A stretch of 64,000 nucleotides of DNA, taken from assembly GCA_963842065.1 (NCBI GenBank), contig CAWJEW010000003.1, positions 62,001 through 126,000 of the forward strand, given 5' to 3'. This DNA is from CAITWD01 sp963842065. Lineage in GTDB: Bacteria; Actinomycetota; Thermoleophilia; Miltoncostaeales; Miltoncostaeaceae. Positions 63,253 through 64,000 of the stretch are shown here, in pieces; position 1 is the first letter of the stretch; each line of letters starts with the position of its first letter. Both the position numbers and the translations under genes were made by a program. Below the pieces are notes generated by a model that saw nothing but the letters and a program-made list of their open reading frames with translations, searched no databases and was not told where the DNA came from.

Positions 63253-63627
63253 ATGGCACGCATTCGACCCGCACGCAACGATGGATCATCGAACGACGAC
63301 GGAGGCGAGAGCACTCCGCCCCCGCCGCCCGCTCGCGCGCGCCGAAGCAAGGGCGAGGCAAGCAGCAAGAACACACCTCAGCCGCCGCGTCCGAAGCCCG
63401 CATCACAGCGCACCAAGACCGGCTCCGTCACCAAGGAAGTCCAGGACAAGCGGCGCGGTTCACGGTTTCTCAGCGACGTCATCGCCGAGCTGCGCAAGGT
63501 CCAATGGCCGACGCGCCCCCAGCTCATTCAGTCAACGGCGGTGGTGATCCTCGTGGTCGCCATCGTCACGGTTTACCTTGACATCGTGGACACGATCGTC
63601 AGTCGTATCGTCCACGCGATCTTCTAG
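63253..63627 (+). CDS. secE: Preprotein translocase subunit SecE
   Basis: 124 residues. A long charged, Pro/Ser-rich N-terminal extension (GGESTPPPPPARARRSKG) precedes the conserved part: FLSDVIAELRKVQWPTRPQL (amphipathic helix with the KV-WPT signature) and one transmembrane helix (STAVVILVVAIVTVYLDIV). SecE clamps SecY in the translocon. Single-helix form as in most non-enteric bacteria. Confidence 0.96.
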   Translation: MARIRPARNDGSSNDDGGESTPPPPPARARRSKGEASSKNTPQPPRPKPASQRTKTGSVTKEVQDKRRGSRFLSDVIAELRKVQWPTRPQLIQSTAVVILVVAIVTVYLDIVDTIVSRIVHAIF

Positions 63628-63661
63628 CCCCGGTCCGGTCGTCGAAGGGACGTATTCGCCC

Positions 63662-64000
63662 GTGTTTCGTTGGTACGTGATCAACACCTACTCTGGCCAC
63701 GAAAAGAAGGTCAAGGCCAACCTTGAGCACCGCCTGGTCTCGCTCGGCCAGCGCGAGAACGTGCGCGAGATCGTCGTGCCGACCGAGCAGGTCGTCGAAA
63801 CCAAAGACGGCCAGAAGGTCCAGACCGAAAAGCGCACCCTGCCTGGGTACGTCCTGGTCAACATGGACATGACCCCGGACGCGCTGTGGGTGGTCAAGGA
63901 CACCCCCGGGGTGACCGGCTTCGTCGGCTCCTCCAGCGATCCGGTGCCGCTGACCCAGGGCGAGGTCGACCGCCTGCTGCGTACGCACTCCGAGCTGCGG
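63662..64000 (+). CDS. nusG: Transcription termination/antitermination factor NusG (partial)
   Basis: GTG 63662 with gaaggga upstream. NGN domain: RWYVINTYSGHEKKVKANLE, VREIVVPTEQVVETKDGQ, RTLPGYVLVNMDMTPDALW, PGVTGFVGSSSDPVPLTQGE. 113 residues visible; the KOW domain lies beyond the window edge. Binds RNA polymerase and couples it to Rho or the ribosome. Confidence 0.96.
   Translation, partial: MFRWYVINTYSGHEKKVKANLEHRLVSLGQRENVREIVVPTEQVVETKDGQKVQTEKRTLPGYVLVNMDMTPDALWVVKDTPGVTGFVGSSSDPVPLTQGEVDRLLRTHSELR

Overview
The window is high-GC bacterial DNA with dense short-spaced genes, GTG/ATG starts and consensus-like Shine-Dalgarno sites. The right end (about 55-64 kb) is a conserved core: pterin dehydratase-pyrD, a BolA/CGFS-glutaredoxin pair, a DUF255 thioredoxin-like protein, then rpmG, tRNA-Trp, secE and nusG. 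This fits a deep-branching Actinomycetota-like lineage (Thermoleophilia-type) or a neighbouring high-GC phylum; the sequence alone does not settle it. The remaining 55 kb is accessory DNA full of repeats, insertion sequences, truncated genes and attachment-site copies.

Layout. 1-9.6 kb: glycosyltransferases, a nearly exact 2 kb direct duplication (1488-3439 and 6315-8413) flanking two tandem copies of an unusual gene pair (a small CxxC protein plus a membrane protein with a RodZ-like C-terminal domain), an lgt remnant and a polysaccharide deacetylase. 9.9-12.7 kb: a membrane protein, a decayed integrase/excisionase and two tRNA-Lys-derived att fragments. 13-20.8 kb: a secreted S53 peptidase, a UbiB-type kinase, an orphan Cas1 fragment, DUF302, a truncated MFS transporter and a SnoaL-like protein. 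21.5-32.9 kb: the most striking region, a minus-strand operon with an FHA-HTH regulator, a Ser/Thr kinase-TIR-nSTAND-WD40 giant, an unknown protein ending in Cys, an APH-like kinase, a HopA1-LanC fusion and an HExxE protein, cut by an IS481 element and carrying several frameshifts. 33-38.2 kb: an aldehyde dehydrogenase, further copies of the CxxC/RodZ-like pair and a metallopeptidase fragment.

38.4-54.9 kb looks like one integrative element of about 16.5 kb. It is bounded by a 43-bp identical copy of the tRNA-Lys 3' part (38377) and the complete tRNA-Lys (54872), with integrase and excisionase at the tRNA end. Its cargo is a coiled-coil protein, lipid kinase, UbiB kinase, DUF2252 protein, FMN reductase, SDR, a 2.9-kb IS1595-type transposon with passenger genes, and a flavin monooxygenase cut by an ISL3 element. 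Diverged att copies at 11297 and 12705 suggest that elements accumulated in tandem at the same tRNA.

How the genes work together: the 21.5-32.9 kb operon combines sensing and signalling modules (FHA, kinase, TIR, STAND, WD40) with a lanthipeptide-style kinase/lyase/cyclase set, translationally coupled through TGATG overlaps. This is the best candidate for an undescribed system. It is damaged in this sequence, either by genuine decay or by uncorrected single-base errors.
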